DNA from: Psychrobacillus sp. OK028
GTDB lineage: Bacteria; Bacillota; Bacilli; Bacillales_A; Planococcaceae
Direction: 5' to 3'
Length of the DNA stretch: 64,000 bases
Assembly: GCF_900103605.1 (NCBI RefSeq)
Contig: NZ_FNHY01000005.1
Location: 62,001-126,000, forward strand
Shown here one piece after another: positions 8,723-16,677 of this stretch. The notes under the pieces were generated by a model, which saw only the letters and a list, made by a program, of their open reading frames with translations, did no database searches and was not told the origin of the DNA. The first letter of the stretch is position 1, and every line of letters starts with the position of its first letter. Position numbers and translations under genes: made by a program.

Positions 8723-9652
8723 TTATTCAGCTAATGCTTCTGTTAATGCTGGTACTACTTGTTTTTTACGTGACACTACGCCTTTTAGTAGAGCTGTATT
8801 GTTTTCGAACTTCACATCGAATGCAGCTTCGGCTTTTAATGCTAATTTTCCTAGTGCTAATGCTACTGAGTCGTTGTTCAGGATATCTGTTACGACAAAG
8901 AAGAACAGATCCAATTCTTTTTCTTGGATCTCATGAGTGATCAATTCCTCAAGTTCTTCTTGGCGATTCATCACATCATTCACATCTACAGCGTTTACTT
9001 GTGCGATAACAACTTTGGACTCGCCCATAGCAAATTCTTTTGCATCTAGCGTAAGTAGGTCCTCTAAGCTCTTATCGCTTAAATCTGCTCCTGCTTTTAG
9101 CATTGCCAGACCGTACTCTTCTACATTGACTCCTGCAATTTTCTCTAGCTCTTTTGCAGCTACGATGTCTTCCTCTGTGCAAGTAGGTGATTTGAATAAT
9201 AATGTATCTGATACGATAGCAGAGAGCATTAATCCAGCAATATTTGCAGGTACTTCTACGCCTTTTTCTTTATAGATTTTGTTGATAATAGTTGCAGTAC
9301 AACCTACTGGCTCTGCGCGGTAGTAAAGTGGGTCAGCTGTTTCAAAATTTGCAATACGGTGATGATCGATTACTTCTGTTACTTGAACCTCTTCAATACC
9401 ATCTGCGCTTTGTTGTTTTTCGTTATGATCAACTAAAATAACTTTATTCGCTTCTGTTGATACGCTCTCGATCAATCTTGGTGCCTCAAAACCGAATTTT
9501 TCTAATGCAAATTTTGTTTCGTTATTTAAATCACCTAAACGAACCGCTTCTGCTTCCACACCAATCTGATTTTTTAGGTATGCATATACGATTGCAGATG
9601 TAATTGTGTCTGTATCAGGGTTTTTATGTCCAAAAACGAGTACTTTTTCCAT
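8723..9652 (-). CDS. ppaC: Manganese-dependent inorganic pyrophosphatase
   Basis: Family II (DHH) pyrophosphatase, cleaving PPi to two phosphates in the cytoplasm with Mn2+. The 309-residue length equals B. subtilis PpaC (YybQ). Metal-binding residues are visible: H9, D13 and D15 in [10 protein letters not shown]75 in VDHN, and the DHH motif at 96-98 (VIDHHRI). The C-terminal DHHA2 domain with the SRKKQ substrate motif is near residue 296. A strong AGGAGG site precedes the ATG. It is transcribed alone; the neighbouring nsrR is on the same strand with a 39-base gap. Confidence 0.96.
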   Translation of the reverse strand: MEKVLVFGHKNPDTDTITSAIVYAYLKNQIGVEAEAVRLGDLNNETKFALEKFGFEAPRLIESVSTEANKVILVDHNEKQQSADGIEEVQVTEVIDHHRIANFETADPLYYRAEPVGCTATIINKIYKEKGVEVPANIAGLMLSAIVSDTLLFKSPTCTEEDIVAAKELEKIAGVNVEEYGLAMLKAGADLSDKSLEDLLTLDAKEFAMGESKVVIAQVNAVDVNDVMNRQEELEELITHEIQEKELDLFFFVVTDILNNDSVALALGKLALKAEAAFDVKFENNTALLKGVVSRKKQVVPALTEALAE

Positions 9653-9691
9653 GAATAATCCTCCTAAAAATCTATTTCCGACTATATTTTA

Positions 9692-10141
9692 TCATACATC
9701 TTGTGCGTCAATGAAAAGTAAATCTGCTAATTTATGCTTTTGATGTAGAAAATCCGCCAGAGTATATCCGTCTAATACTTGTAGATAAGCATTCAAAGCT
9801 AAGCGAAGTGCTGCTCGTAATCCACAAACTGATGTAATTGCACAGCTATTCGTTTGACAATCAAAGCATTCTACAAGATGAAAATCGTCTTCGGTATGTC
9901 GAACTACTTGTCCTATGTTAATAGCTTCTGGCTCCATTGCTAAACGGATGCCGCCACCTCTTCCTCTTACTGTATCTATATAACCTAATTTCCCAAGTTC
10001 ATGTGTCACTTTCATCAAATGGTTTTTTGATATACCATATGCGTCGGATATAGCTTGTATTGTGGAAAGTTTATCTTTTTCCTTTGCACCAAGGTATATT
10101 AACACGCGAAGTGAGAAATCTGTATACATAGTCATTCTCAT
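9692..10141 (-). CDS. nsrR: Nitric oxide-sensing repressor NsrR (Rrf2 family)
   Basis: A 149-residue Rrf2-family protein. The N-terminal MRMTMYTDFSLRVLIYLG and the winged helix (residues 1-65) bind DNA. Cys92, Cys100 and Cys106, together with Asp8, occupy the positions of the [4Fe-4S] ligands of B. subtilis NsrR; there is an additional Cys95. NO nitrosylates the cluster and relieves repression. It is divergent from hmp, the classic NsrR target, with a likely operator between them. The start is set by the conserved MR-T-YTD beginning. Confidence 0.93.
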   Translation of the reverse strand: MRMTMYTDFSLRVLIYLGAKEKDKLSTIQAISDAYGISKNHLMKVTHELGKLGYIDTVRGRGGGIRLAMEPEAINIGQVVRHTEDDFHLVECFDCQTNSCAITSVCGLRAALRLALNAYLQVLDGYTLADFLHQKHKLADLLFIDAQDV

Positions 10142-10190
10142 ATTGCCACCGCCATTCTTACATATAATTATAACGATTTTGACAAGATTG

Positions 10191-10238
10191 TGGTATAAAT
10201 GTGTCTGAATTATTAAAGATGTATTTCATATATTGCTT
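10191..10238 (+). promoter_or_regulatory. hmp promoter with NsrR operator
   Basis: An extended -10 (TGGTATAAAT) around 10192-10200 is followed at 10216-10238 by AAGATGTATTT - C - ATATATTGCTT. The left arm matches the known NsrR half-site AAGATGYATTT and the right arm is a weaker inverted copy (7 of 11). A repressor bound here would cover the early transcribed region of hmp. Confidence 0.6.
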
Positions 10239-10296
10239 TTAAATATTATGAGGAGTATATTGTGGTTGTAATCAATAGAAAAGGACGTGTGTATAA

Positions 10297-11484
10297 ATGT
10301 TATCTCAAAAAACAATAGATATCGTAAAATCTACAGCACCAGTTTTAGAAGTACATGGTGTAGCTATTACTACAGCTTTTTACAAAAATATGTTCGAAGC
10401 TCATCCAGAACTATTAAATATATTCAATCACGCAAACCAAGCAAAAGGACGTCAACAAACTGCTTTAGCGAACACAGTATACGCTGCTGCTGTTCATATT
10501 GATAATCTTGCAGCCATTATCCCAGTAGTAAAACAAATTGGTCAAAAACATGTGAGCCTAGGCATCAAAGCCGAGCATTATCCAATCGTTGGAGAACACT
10601 TACTTGGAGCTATCAAAGAAGTATTAGATGATGCAGCAACAGATGATATCATCAACGCTTGGGCTGAGGCATACGGAGTAATCGCAGATGCATTTATCGG
10701 CATTGAAGAAGAAATGTATGTGGCTACTGAATCTAAACAAGGCGGTTGGAGATTCTTTAAGGATTTTGTTGTTGCTGACAAAGTACAAGAAAGCGATAAC
10801 ATTACTTCTTTCTACTTGAAACCTGTTGATGGATCAATGTTACCAACTTATGAGCCAGGTCAATTTATTACGATTCGCGTAAGTATCCCTGGCGAAAAAT
10901 ACTTGATGAACAGACAATATAGCTTATCAAAAGCTGCTGATAACGAATCATTCCGTATTTCAGTGAAAAAAGAAGATGAAAATAATCCAGAAGGTAAAGT
11001 TTCTGTTCACCTTCACAATAATGTGAATGTTGGAGACAAAGTAGAGCTTACTGCTCCAGCTGGAGATTTCGTTTTAGATCCTGCCAAAACTACACCTGTT
11101 ACTTTCGTAAGTGGTGGGGTTGGTATCACACCAATGATGAGTATGTTTGAAACAGTTGCGAAAAATAATCCTAGTCGCCCTGTATCCTTTATCTATAGTG
11201 CCCGTAATGAAAACTTACATCCATTCGACAAAGATATTCGCTCTTTGATGGAAAACATGGATGATGCAAAATATGTAACACTTTACTCTGAAAGTGGCGA
11301 TGGTTTTATCACGAAAGACGTTCTTAAGGAATACGCTATTGCAAACGGTGATGTGTACGTTTGTGGACCAGTTGGATTTATGGAAGCGATGATCAACTAT
11401 TTATTGGAACTAGGAGTTCCAAACGAAAATATTCACTATGAATTCTTTGGACCAGCAATGCAATTAGAGTTAGCAAATGCTTAA
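10297..11484 (+). CDS. hmp: Flavohemoglobin, nitric oxide dioxygenase
   Basis: A 395-residue flavohemoglobin that converts NO and O2 to nitrate using NADPH. The globin domain (1-135) shows distal Tyr29 and Gln53 and proximal His85 (KH). A ferredoxin reductase-type FAD domain follows (about 150-255, with RQYSLS), then the NAD(P) domain (GGVGITPMMS near 268, VCGPVGFM near 360). It is divergent from nsrR and carries a fitting operator, so induction by NO is expected. The ribosome site AAAAGGA lies 11 bases from the ATG, a long spacing. A short upstream open frame overlaps the start (see findings). Confidence 0.96.
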   Translation: MLSQKTIDIVKSTAPVLEVHGVAITTAFYKNMFEAHPELLNIFNHANQAKGRQQTALANTVYAAAVHIDNLAAIIPVVKQIGQKHVSLGIKAEHYPIVGEHLLGAIKEVLDDAATDDIINAWAEAYGVIADAFIGIEEEMYVATESKQGGWRFFKDFVVADKVQESDNITSFYLKPVDGSMLPTYEPGQFITIRVSIPGEKYLMNRQYSLSKAADNESFRISVKKEDENNPEGKVSVHLHNNVNVGDKVELTAPAGDFVLDPAKTTPVTFVSGGVGITPMMSMFETVAKNNPSRPVSFIYSARNENLHPFDKDIRSLMENMDDAKYVTLYSESGDGFITKDVLKEYAIANGDVYVCGPVGFMEAMINYLLELGVPNENIHYEFFGPAMQLELANA

Positions 11485-11551
11485 TATTATTAATTTGGCT
11501 GCCTAATCAATTTCGAGAATAAAGAAGCTCGAAAAATGATTTTATATCTTA

Positions 11552-11588
11552 AAACGTGAAATCGGACAACTGATTTCACGTTTTTTTA
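11552..11588 (+). terminator. Rho-independent terminator of hmp
   Basis: AAACGTGAAATC / GATTTCACGTTT stem of 12 bases with an 8-base loop, then a T run. Confidence 0.9.
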
Positions 11589-11593
11589 TGTAA

Positions 11594-11672
11594 GTGAAGA
11601 CGACTGCTAGCGAGCAGAATTTGAGACCACAGGTTTGAACCGTGCCCGCGGAAAGCATCCGTCGTAACGGAA
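11594..11672 (-). repeat. Dispersed intergenic repeat, copy 2 (inverted, degenerate)
   Basis: Read on the minus strand this contains GGATGCTTTCCGCGGGCACGG and GTGGTCTCA, aligning with the first half of the repeat at 8498-8601 (GGACGCTTTCCGTGGGCACGG). The second half has diverged. The two copies face each other around ppaC-nsrR-hmp. Confidence 0.55.
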
Positions 11673-11778
11673 AACTAATATAGCGAAGCTTGAAAGGGTT
11701 TTACTCCAGTACCTCATTTATTTTTTCACATCTTTTACAAAGTAGCTGACTACTTGCTTACTGAGTAATTTTATATTC

Positions 11779-11841
11779 TTCCAATTATCCCTCTTGTTTT
11801 TCCAACTAAGCCATTCAAAATTCCAACTAAACTTAGTTCAG
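11779..11841 (+). repeat. Three tandem units with exact 21-bp period (array E)
   Basis: Three units begin at 11779, 11800 and 11821, each with TTCCAAYTA at the start and further matches (CC at 12-13, AAA/TTT end). No gene lies in the 11485-11951 gap; besides this array it contains the hmp terminator and a dispersed repeat. The unit sequence differs from the arrays at 29.9 and 54.5 kb but the period is the same. Confidence 0.55.
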
Positions 11842-11951
11842 CAGTACCTTTTTAGCTTAGAAATAAATATTCGGATGTATTCACTTTTCAACAATAATGT
11901 TATAATTAGGATATTATACATACTTTAACTAGAAATGAGTGAAATCGCCGA

Positions 11952-12752
11952 ATGACTAAGAATTCCGAAAGTAAATACATTCCATTGGCTCACTTTTTTA
12001 AACAATCAACTACTAAAGAAATTACATTAACATACACAGAAATTGAAGCAATCATTGGGCATGTTCTTCCAAATGCCGCCTATTTGAGTAGTAGCTGGTG
12101 GAAAAAGACGAAGCCACCGGCACTCCATTATTTTGCATGGACAGATTCTGGTTATTCCGTAAAAAGTGTGGAACTTGGAAAGGCCATTCATTTTCATAGT
12201 GTTTTACATGACACAGACGAACGACAGTCGGATAATAATGACAATAAAGACATCCTTATTATTCGAGAGGCAGATTTAGAAGATGCACGTCCCTTTATAA
12301 ACTTACAGGAAGCGATTTTTGCAGAAACTGATTTTATGTTATTCGGGAAATCGGATAGACAATTGACCGTTCAAAGTATCCGCAAAAGCATGAATACGTG
12401 GAAAACTTCACCTAACTCGATTTTACTTTTAGCTATTATGAACGGCCAATATGCTGGCTATGTACAATTTATAGGAGGTCCGGCTCCACGAGCAGTTCAT
12501 CGGGCTTCAGTCGTTATTGGTGTTAAGCAAGCTTTCTCTAAGAAGGGAATCGCCTCTTCACTCATGCTGCAAGGAGAAAAATGGGCAAAGGGATCAGGAA
12601 TTTCTAAGCTAGAGCTTACTGTTATCAAAGAAAATATAAATGCGCAAAAGCTGTATAAGAAGCTCGGCTTTGAGTTAGAGGGTACACGAAAAAATGCTTT
12701 AATTATTCATGACCAATTTGTAGATGAATATTATATGGGGAAACAGATTTAA
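11952..12752 (+). CDS. DUF7662 domain fused to GNAT N-acetyltransferase
   Basis: A 266-residue two-domain protein. Residues 5-80 (KYIPLAHFF, YTEIEAIIGHVLPNAAY, SSWWKK, YFAWTDSGYSVKSVEL) match the DUF7662 pattern of a YxPL box, a TFxEIExIIGxxLPxSA box and a paired Trp. Residues about 98-266 form a GNAT acetyltransferase: the acetyl-CoA loop is in VKQAFSKKGIASSLMLQ and the C-terminal part reads ENINAQKLYKKLGFELEGTRKNA. The substrate is unknown. Shine-Dalgarno support is weak; the ATG overlaps the stop (ATGA) of a six-codon frame starting at 11936. Confidence 0.78.
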   Translation: MTKNSESKYIPLAHFFKQSTTKEITLTYTEIEAIIGHVLPNAAYLSSSWWKKTKPPALHYFAWTDSGYSVKSVELGKAIHFHSVLHDTDERQSDNNDNKDILIIREADLEDARPFINLQEAIFAETDFMLFGKSDRQLTVQSIRKSMNTWKTSPNSILLLAIMNGQYAGYVQFIGGPAPRAVHRASVVIGVKQAFSKKGIASSLMLQGEKWAKGSGISKLELTVIKENINAQKLYKKLGFELEGTRKNALIIHDQFVDEYYMGKQI

Positions 12753-12753
12753 A

Positions 12754-12787
12754 AACAGAGGTTGTCCTTAAGTGGACAACCTCTGTT
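12754..12787. terminator. Bidirectional terminator
   Basis: Perfect 14-base stem AACAGAGGTTGTCC / GGACAACCTCTGTT with a 6-base loop between convergent genes; it touches the stop codon of the minus-strand glycosylase gene. Confidence 0.85.
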
Positions 12788-13371
12788 TATCTCATTTTCG
12801 ATACGAATGCATTATCTGTCTCCCAAAATCTATATGGATAATGGACAGCTTCTCCACTATTTTCAATGCCTATTCTTGGTCCAGTCGAAATAGAAGTTGG
12901 TTGCTCGCCTTCTGCCATGTACAAAGGCTTATCCGTCCAATGTGAACCATAGTGTTCCATCGATATACCCATAGCTTTTGTTAGTTTTCCTGGTCCATTC
13001 GTCCACTGTTTCATCGGAAGATCGTTACGGAATTCCTTCATCAGTTCTAAGCCCTCTACTGGCTCCACAGCACGTATTAATATCGCATTGGGAACGTCCT
13101 CTGGGGCTGAAACAACATTGATGAGCGTATGGGTATGCATTTGATAAGTGTAGATTAAACCTGGCTCACCGAACATTACCTCTGTCCGTTTCGTTCTCCT
13201 ATTTCCAAAGCTATGAGCTGCTTGGTCTTCAGGTCCCATATAAGCCTCGGTTTCAACGATTTTACCAATGAGTAACCCGCTAGGATGTTCATGGACGATA
13301 TAATTTCCTAATAAATTGCGCGCAAGTTCTAAGGTTGGCTGATGAAAAAAACGACCATCAATCGGCTTCAT
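12787..13371 (-). CDS. mpg: DNA-3-methyladenine glycosylase (Mpg/AAG family)
   Basis: About 194 residues, as in B. subtilis YxlJ. It excises alkylated purines from DNA in base-excision repair. Visible family patterns: LARNLLGNYIVHE, KIVETEAYMGPEDQAAHS (catalytic Glu in ETEAY), GLIYTYQMHTHTLINVV and NGPGKLTKAMGI. The frame extends upstream to a TTG at 13401, but ATG 13371 (MKPIDGRFF) fits the family start, has GGGG 8 bases upstream, and begins one base after the stop of the CoA-transferase gene. It therefore looks translationally coupled to a metabolic gene. Confidence 0.9.
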   Translation of the reverse strand: MKPIDGRFFHQPTLELARNLLGNYIVHEHPSGLLIGKIVETEAYMGPEDQAAHSFGNRRTKRTEVMFGEPGLIYTYQMHTHTLINVVSAPEDVPNAILIRAVEPVEGLELMKEFRNDLPMKQWTNGPGKLTKAMGISMEHYGSHWTDKPLYMAEGEQPTSISTGPRIGIENSGEAVHYPYRFWETDNAFVSKMR

Positions 13372-13372
13372 A

Positions 13373-14644
13373 TTAGATAAACCCCATTTTTTTTGCTTCA
13401 AATGTTAGCTCTTCTCTAAATTTCGGATGTGCAATGGAAATAAGCTGTTTGGCACGTTCTGAAATTGGTTTCCCAAACATTTTAGCTACTCCATATTCCG
13501 TTACAATCATATCGACATCGTTTTTAGAAGTAGTGACAACAGAGCCTGGAGTAAGACTTAGTTTTATACGAGAGATTTCGTCATTTTTAGCTGTTGAAGT
13601 CATACAAACAAAGCCTTTTCCTTCTTTTGCAAAACGAACTCCTCGAGCGAAATCGGCTTGCCCACCTGTAGACGAATAATACTTTCCAGCAACCGTTTCG
13701 GATGCACATTGTCCAAATAAATCGACCTCTGTCGTCGCATTAATCGAAACAATACGTTCTTCCTTAGCAATTTCCCGTGGATCATTCACAATGCTCACAG
13801 GTAAAAACTGTACAGAAGGATTGTTGTCAAGGAAGTCATACATTTTCTTTGATCCATGTGCAAAAGTAGCAATAATCTTACCTTTATTCGTAAACTTTTG
13901 TGTTCCATCAATTGCCCCTGCTTGTACTAAATCCACGATTCCATCGACGAACATTTCTGTATGAATACCCAAATGACGATGACTTTTTAGTAAACTCACT
14001 ACTGCATTTGGAATAGACCCTATACCTATTTGCAATGTATCTCCATTTTTTATCGTATCCGTTACATACTCGGCAATTTTCATATCCTTTTCACCAATAG
14101 CGACTGACACATCCTCGAATAGAGGACGATCATTTTCAACAAATCCTGCGATTTGGCTAATATGGATTTGGTTTTGACCAAAAGTTCGAGGCATATGTTG
14201 GTTCACTTCTAATATAAACGGAACCGTACCGATAAACTCACTCACGATATCTGCCTGTGTCCCTAGGGAAAAGTAACCAAACTCGTCCATTGGCGAAGCT
14301 ACAGCCATCACCATCGAAAGATTTGTAGCACTTTTTAAAATACGAGGCATCTCATGAAAATGATTTGGTACTAAGTCTACTAATCCTTGGTGGAACTGTT
14401 TTCTTGTTGCTCCACTTAAAAAGTAAGAGACATGATGTAGCTTTCCAGGAAAGGCACCATTCATATACTCTCGTGATTGGAGAGCAAGTAATTGATGTAT
14501 TTTCACATTATTTAATTGATGTGCTTGATCCTCTAAAATATCTAACAGTTTATGCGGTTCTCCATTTGTAAGTGGAAGAATAATATCTGCATTCTGTTGA
14601 ATTAGATCGATAACCTGTTGTGCTGTTAGTTGTTTGTTAGTCAT
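13373..14644 (-). CDS. Acetyl-CoA hydrolase/transferase family protein
   Basis: A 423-residue CoA-transferase of the acetyl-CoA hydrolase/4-hydroxybutyrate CoA-transferase family. GDTLQIGIGSIPNAVVSLL and the region INATTEVDLFGQCASE, containing the Glu used for the CoA-thioester intermediate in this family, are visible. The C-terminal GGQADFARG and YGVAKMFGK patterns also fit. It moves CoA between short acyl groups in the cytoplasm; the exact substrate cannot be told. It overlaps the upstream P-loop gene by 4 bases (ATGA) and runs directly into mpg. An AGGAG site supports the ATG. Confidence 0.88.
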   Translation of the reverse strand: MTNKQLTAQQVIDLIQQNADIILPLTNGEPHKLLDILEDQAHQLNNVKIHQLLALQSREYMNGAFPGKLHHVSYFLSGATRKQFHQGLVDLVPNHFHEMPRILKSATNLSMVMAVASPMDEFGYFSLGTQADIVSEFIGTVPFILEVNQHMPRTFGQNQIHISQIAGFVENDRPLFEDVSVAIGEKDMKIAEYVTDTIKNGDTLQIGIGSIPNAVVSLLKSHRHLGIHTEMFVDGIVDLVQAGAIDGTQKFTNKGKIIATFAHGSKKMYDFLDNNPSVQFLPVSIVNDPREIAKEERIVSINATTEVDLFGQCASETVAGKYYSSTGGQADFARGVRFAKEGKGFVCMTSTAKNDEISRIKLSLTPGSVVTTSKNDVDMIVTEYGVAKMFGKPISERAKQLISIAHPKFREELTFEAKKMGFI

Positions 14645-15198
14645 GTTGTTATACTCCTATGATGTTCGATATTTTTTATAATTGGTGCGGTCATTAGAAA
14701 TCCTTCTACTTCTTTAGGATTTTGCAAAACGCATATATCTGTATTTTTTACGTTTCTTAATATGTTAAGTGTATGTGGGCGTACATTCTGTGGAAAACGC
14801 CAAACCCATTTTGCAAACTCCACATCGATTTTTTCCTTACAGCCCGGTGCCATATCTGGACGTGTTTTGCCTCGAAAGATCCATGCCCTTTTAAAAACTC
14901 TGTACGTGCATAATACTCGTGAGAAATCCAAAAATATGATTAAATCTGCATAGGATGCACGTAGTTCTAGCGTTGAATCAAAATTACCATCCATAATCCA
15001 CGCATCCTGTTCTAGAACTGTTTGGATTTTTTCTTTAAACTCTGGCTTTGGTGTAGGTACCCATCCTTCGTTCCAAAAAAGTGCGTCTAGATGGAATAGA
15101 GGCAAATCCCATTTCTTAGACAATCGTTTCGATAAGGTAGATTTACCTGCCCCGCTGGAACCGATGATGAGTATACGTTTATGCTTAAACTGATACAT
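14641..15198 (-). CDS. P-loop NTPase related to adenylate kinase / FlaR topology modulation protein
   Basis: A 185-residue protein. The N-terminal KRILIIGSSGAGKSTLSKRL is a Walker A P-loop, followed by FHLDALFWNEGW and WIMDGNFDSTLELRASYADLIIFLDFSR, which is the layout of FlaR-like/YqaA-type small nucleotide kinases. The Arg-rich stretch RVFKRAWIFRGKTRPDM would be the lid. It probably phosphorylates a small nucleotide or is a regulator; the family function is unclear. First gene of a three-gene coupled operon with a CoA-transferase and mpg. GGTAGGAGA precedes the ATG. Confidence 0.82.
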   Translation of the reverse strand: MYQFKHKRILIIGSSGAGKSTLSKRLSKKWDLPLFHLDALFWNEGWVPTPKPEFKEKIQTVLEQDAWIMDGNFDSTLELRASYADLIIFLDFSRVLCTYRVFKRAWIFRGKTRPDMAPGCKEKIDVEFAKWVWRFPQNVRPHTLNILRNVKNTDICVLQNPKEVEGFLMTAPIIKNIEHHRSITT

Positions 15199-15257
15199 CT
15201 CCTACCCCCTTTGTTTGCCATTCTTCATTTTACTATGTTTTCAGCTTTAGGCAAAAC

Positions 15258-15290
15258 AAAAACCTGCTCCGCTTCAGGAACAGGCTGCTT
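15258..15290 (-). terminator. Rho-independent terminator of niaP
   Basis: CCTGCTCC / GGAACAGG stem (one mismatch) with a 6-base loop and flanking A/T runs, overlapping the last bases before the niaP stop. Confidence 0.65.
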
Positions 15291-15292
15291 TT

Positions 15293-16495
15293 CTATTCTA
15301 ATTCTACTTGTTTTGTTTCTGTACCTAAGAACAGTACTGCTAATACTCCGATAACGATTGCCACACAGAAAATCGTGAAGATATATCCAATTTCATAGCC
15401 TTGCATGACAAGAGTACCAACTAATAACGGTCCTAAAATACCTCCTACACGTCCAACAGCTGCCGCCATACCTGAACCGGTAGCACGAATAACTGTTGGA
15501 TATTGCTCTGGTGAGTATGCGTAGAGCGCTCCCCATGCCCCAAGGTTAAAGAATGATAAGAGAATTCCTGAAACAATTAATAATGTAGTCGTCTCGGCAG
15601 AACCAAAGACCAATGCACTTGCAGCAGTTCCCAATAAATAAGTAACCAGTACAAATTTACGTCCTGCTTTCTCTATTAACCACGCTGCTGAGAAATAACC
15701 TGGTAATTGAGCAATAGTCATGATTAATACATATTCAAAGCTTTTAATGAGTGTGAATCCTTTTATGACCATTACACTTGGTAGCCATAGGAACATTCCA
15801 TAATAGGAAAATACGACTGTAAACCAGACAATCCATAACATTAACGTTCGCTTCGCATACTTCTTTGACCAAACCTCGCTCATGTTTTGTATAATACTTC
15901 TGGATTCCGATTTTTTCTCCGTGTATTTAGGGGAGTCCGGTAATTTTAATCGTAAATAAATTGCATAGAACGCAGGTAGCGCTGTAATTATCAAAGCAAT
16001 TCTCCAACCATGTTCAGGAATAACAAAATAGGCAATAATTGCAGAAATAATCCATCCCGCCGCCCAGAAGCTTTCTAATAGAACAACTACTCTTCCACGT
16101 TCTTTTGCTTCTACACTTTCAGATACTAAAGTTGAAGCTACTGGAAGCTCTCCTCCAAGACCCATCCCGACAAAGAAACGTAAGATTAAAAATGCAACTA
16201 GAGTTGTCGTTAAAGCCGAAAGTCCACTTGCAATGGAGAACATTAATAGAGTAATCATAAATACTTTTTTTCGCCCTACTTTGTCTGCCAAAACTCCAAA
16301 TAGAAGGGCTCCTACCGCCATCCCTATTGAGTTTACACTACCAATCCACCCCATCTGTTCTGGAGATAAACTCCAATCTACCGCTAGAGCTGCAATGACA
16401 AAGGATAGAATTCCAACATCCATTGCATCGAACATCCAAGCAAGTCCCGCTATTCCTAATAATTTATTTTTAGATATCTTTTTTTGTTCTTTCAT
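15293..16495 (-). CDS. niaP: Niacin permease NiaP (MFS)
   Basis: A 400-residue, 12-helix major facilitator protein equal in length to B. subtilis NiaP (YceI) and with very similar landmarks: WMFDAMDVGILSFVIAAL in helix 1, the MFS loop FGVLADKVGRKKVF, GLGGELPVASTLVSE, SYYGMFLWLPSVMVIKGF and AYSPEQYPTVIRATGSG. It imports nicotinate/nicotinamide as NAD precursors. A palindrome overlapping the 5' leader is a candidate NiaR site. It is transcribed alone. AGGAG lies 13 bases before the ATG, a long spacing. Confidence 0.93.
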   Translation of the reverse strand: MKEQKKISKNKLLGIAGLAWMFDAMDVGILSFVIAALAVDWSLSPEQMGWIGSVNSIGMAVGALLFGVLADKVGRKKVFMITLLMFSIASGLSALTTTLVAFLILRFFVGMGLGGELPVASTLVSESVEAKERGRVVVLLESFWAAGWIISAIIAYFVIPEHGWRIALIITALPAFYAIYLRLKLPDSPKYTEKKSESRSIIQNMSEVWSKKYAKRTLMLWIVWFTVVFSYYGMFLWLPSVMVIKGFTLIKSFEYVLIMTIAQLPGYFSAAWLIEKAGRKFVLVTYLLGTAASALVFGSAETTTLLIVSGILLSFFNLGAWGALYAYSPEQYPTVIRATGSGMAAAVGRVGGILGPLLVGTLVMQGYEIGYIFTIFCVAIVIGVLAVLFLGTETKQVELE

Positions 16496-16516
16496 AGCTG
16501 TGTTTTTCTCCTCTGT

Positions 16517-16532
16517 CTTTACACCTGTAAAG
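16517..16532 (-). promoter_or_regulatory. Candidate NiaR operator
   Basis: Perfect palindrome CTTTAC - AGGT/ACCT - GTAAAG just upstream of the niaP ribosome site; on the minus strand it extends to ACAGGTGTAAAGACAG. NiaR (YrxA) is known to repress niaP in Bacillus with nicotinate as co-repressor. The assignment is inferred from position and symmetry. Confidence 0.5.
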
Positions 16533-16592
16533 TTTTTAGTTTACTTGTTTAGTATACGCATGTATAAGGAAAGTTACAATATAAATTTTATC

Positions 16593-16621
16593 TTGTTTTT
16601 TACACTTTATTAGAGTAAAAT
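16593..16621 (+). promoter_or_regulatory. Sigma-A promoter for thrC-thrB
   Basis: TTGTTT - 17 bases - TAAAAT lies 56 bases before the thrC start. No T-box or other leader structure is visible in the short leader. Confidence 0.55.
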
Positions 16622-16677
16622 GTCCTTTATACAAATACATATGTTTATTCAAGAAGAACAGAGAGGCGGAATATATC

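Noticed and set aside
10174-10201. TTGACA as the -35 element of hmp
   Set aside because: It is only about 9 bases from the TATAAA, too close; an extended -10 explains the promoter better.
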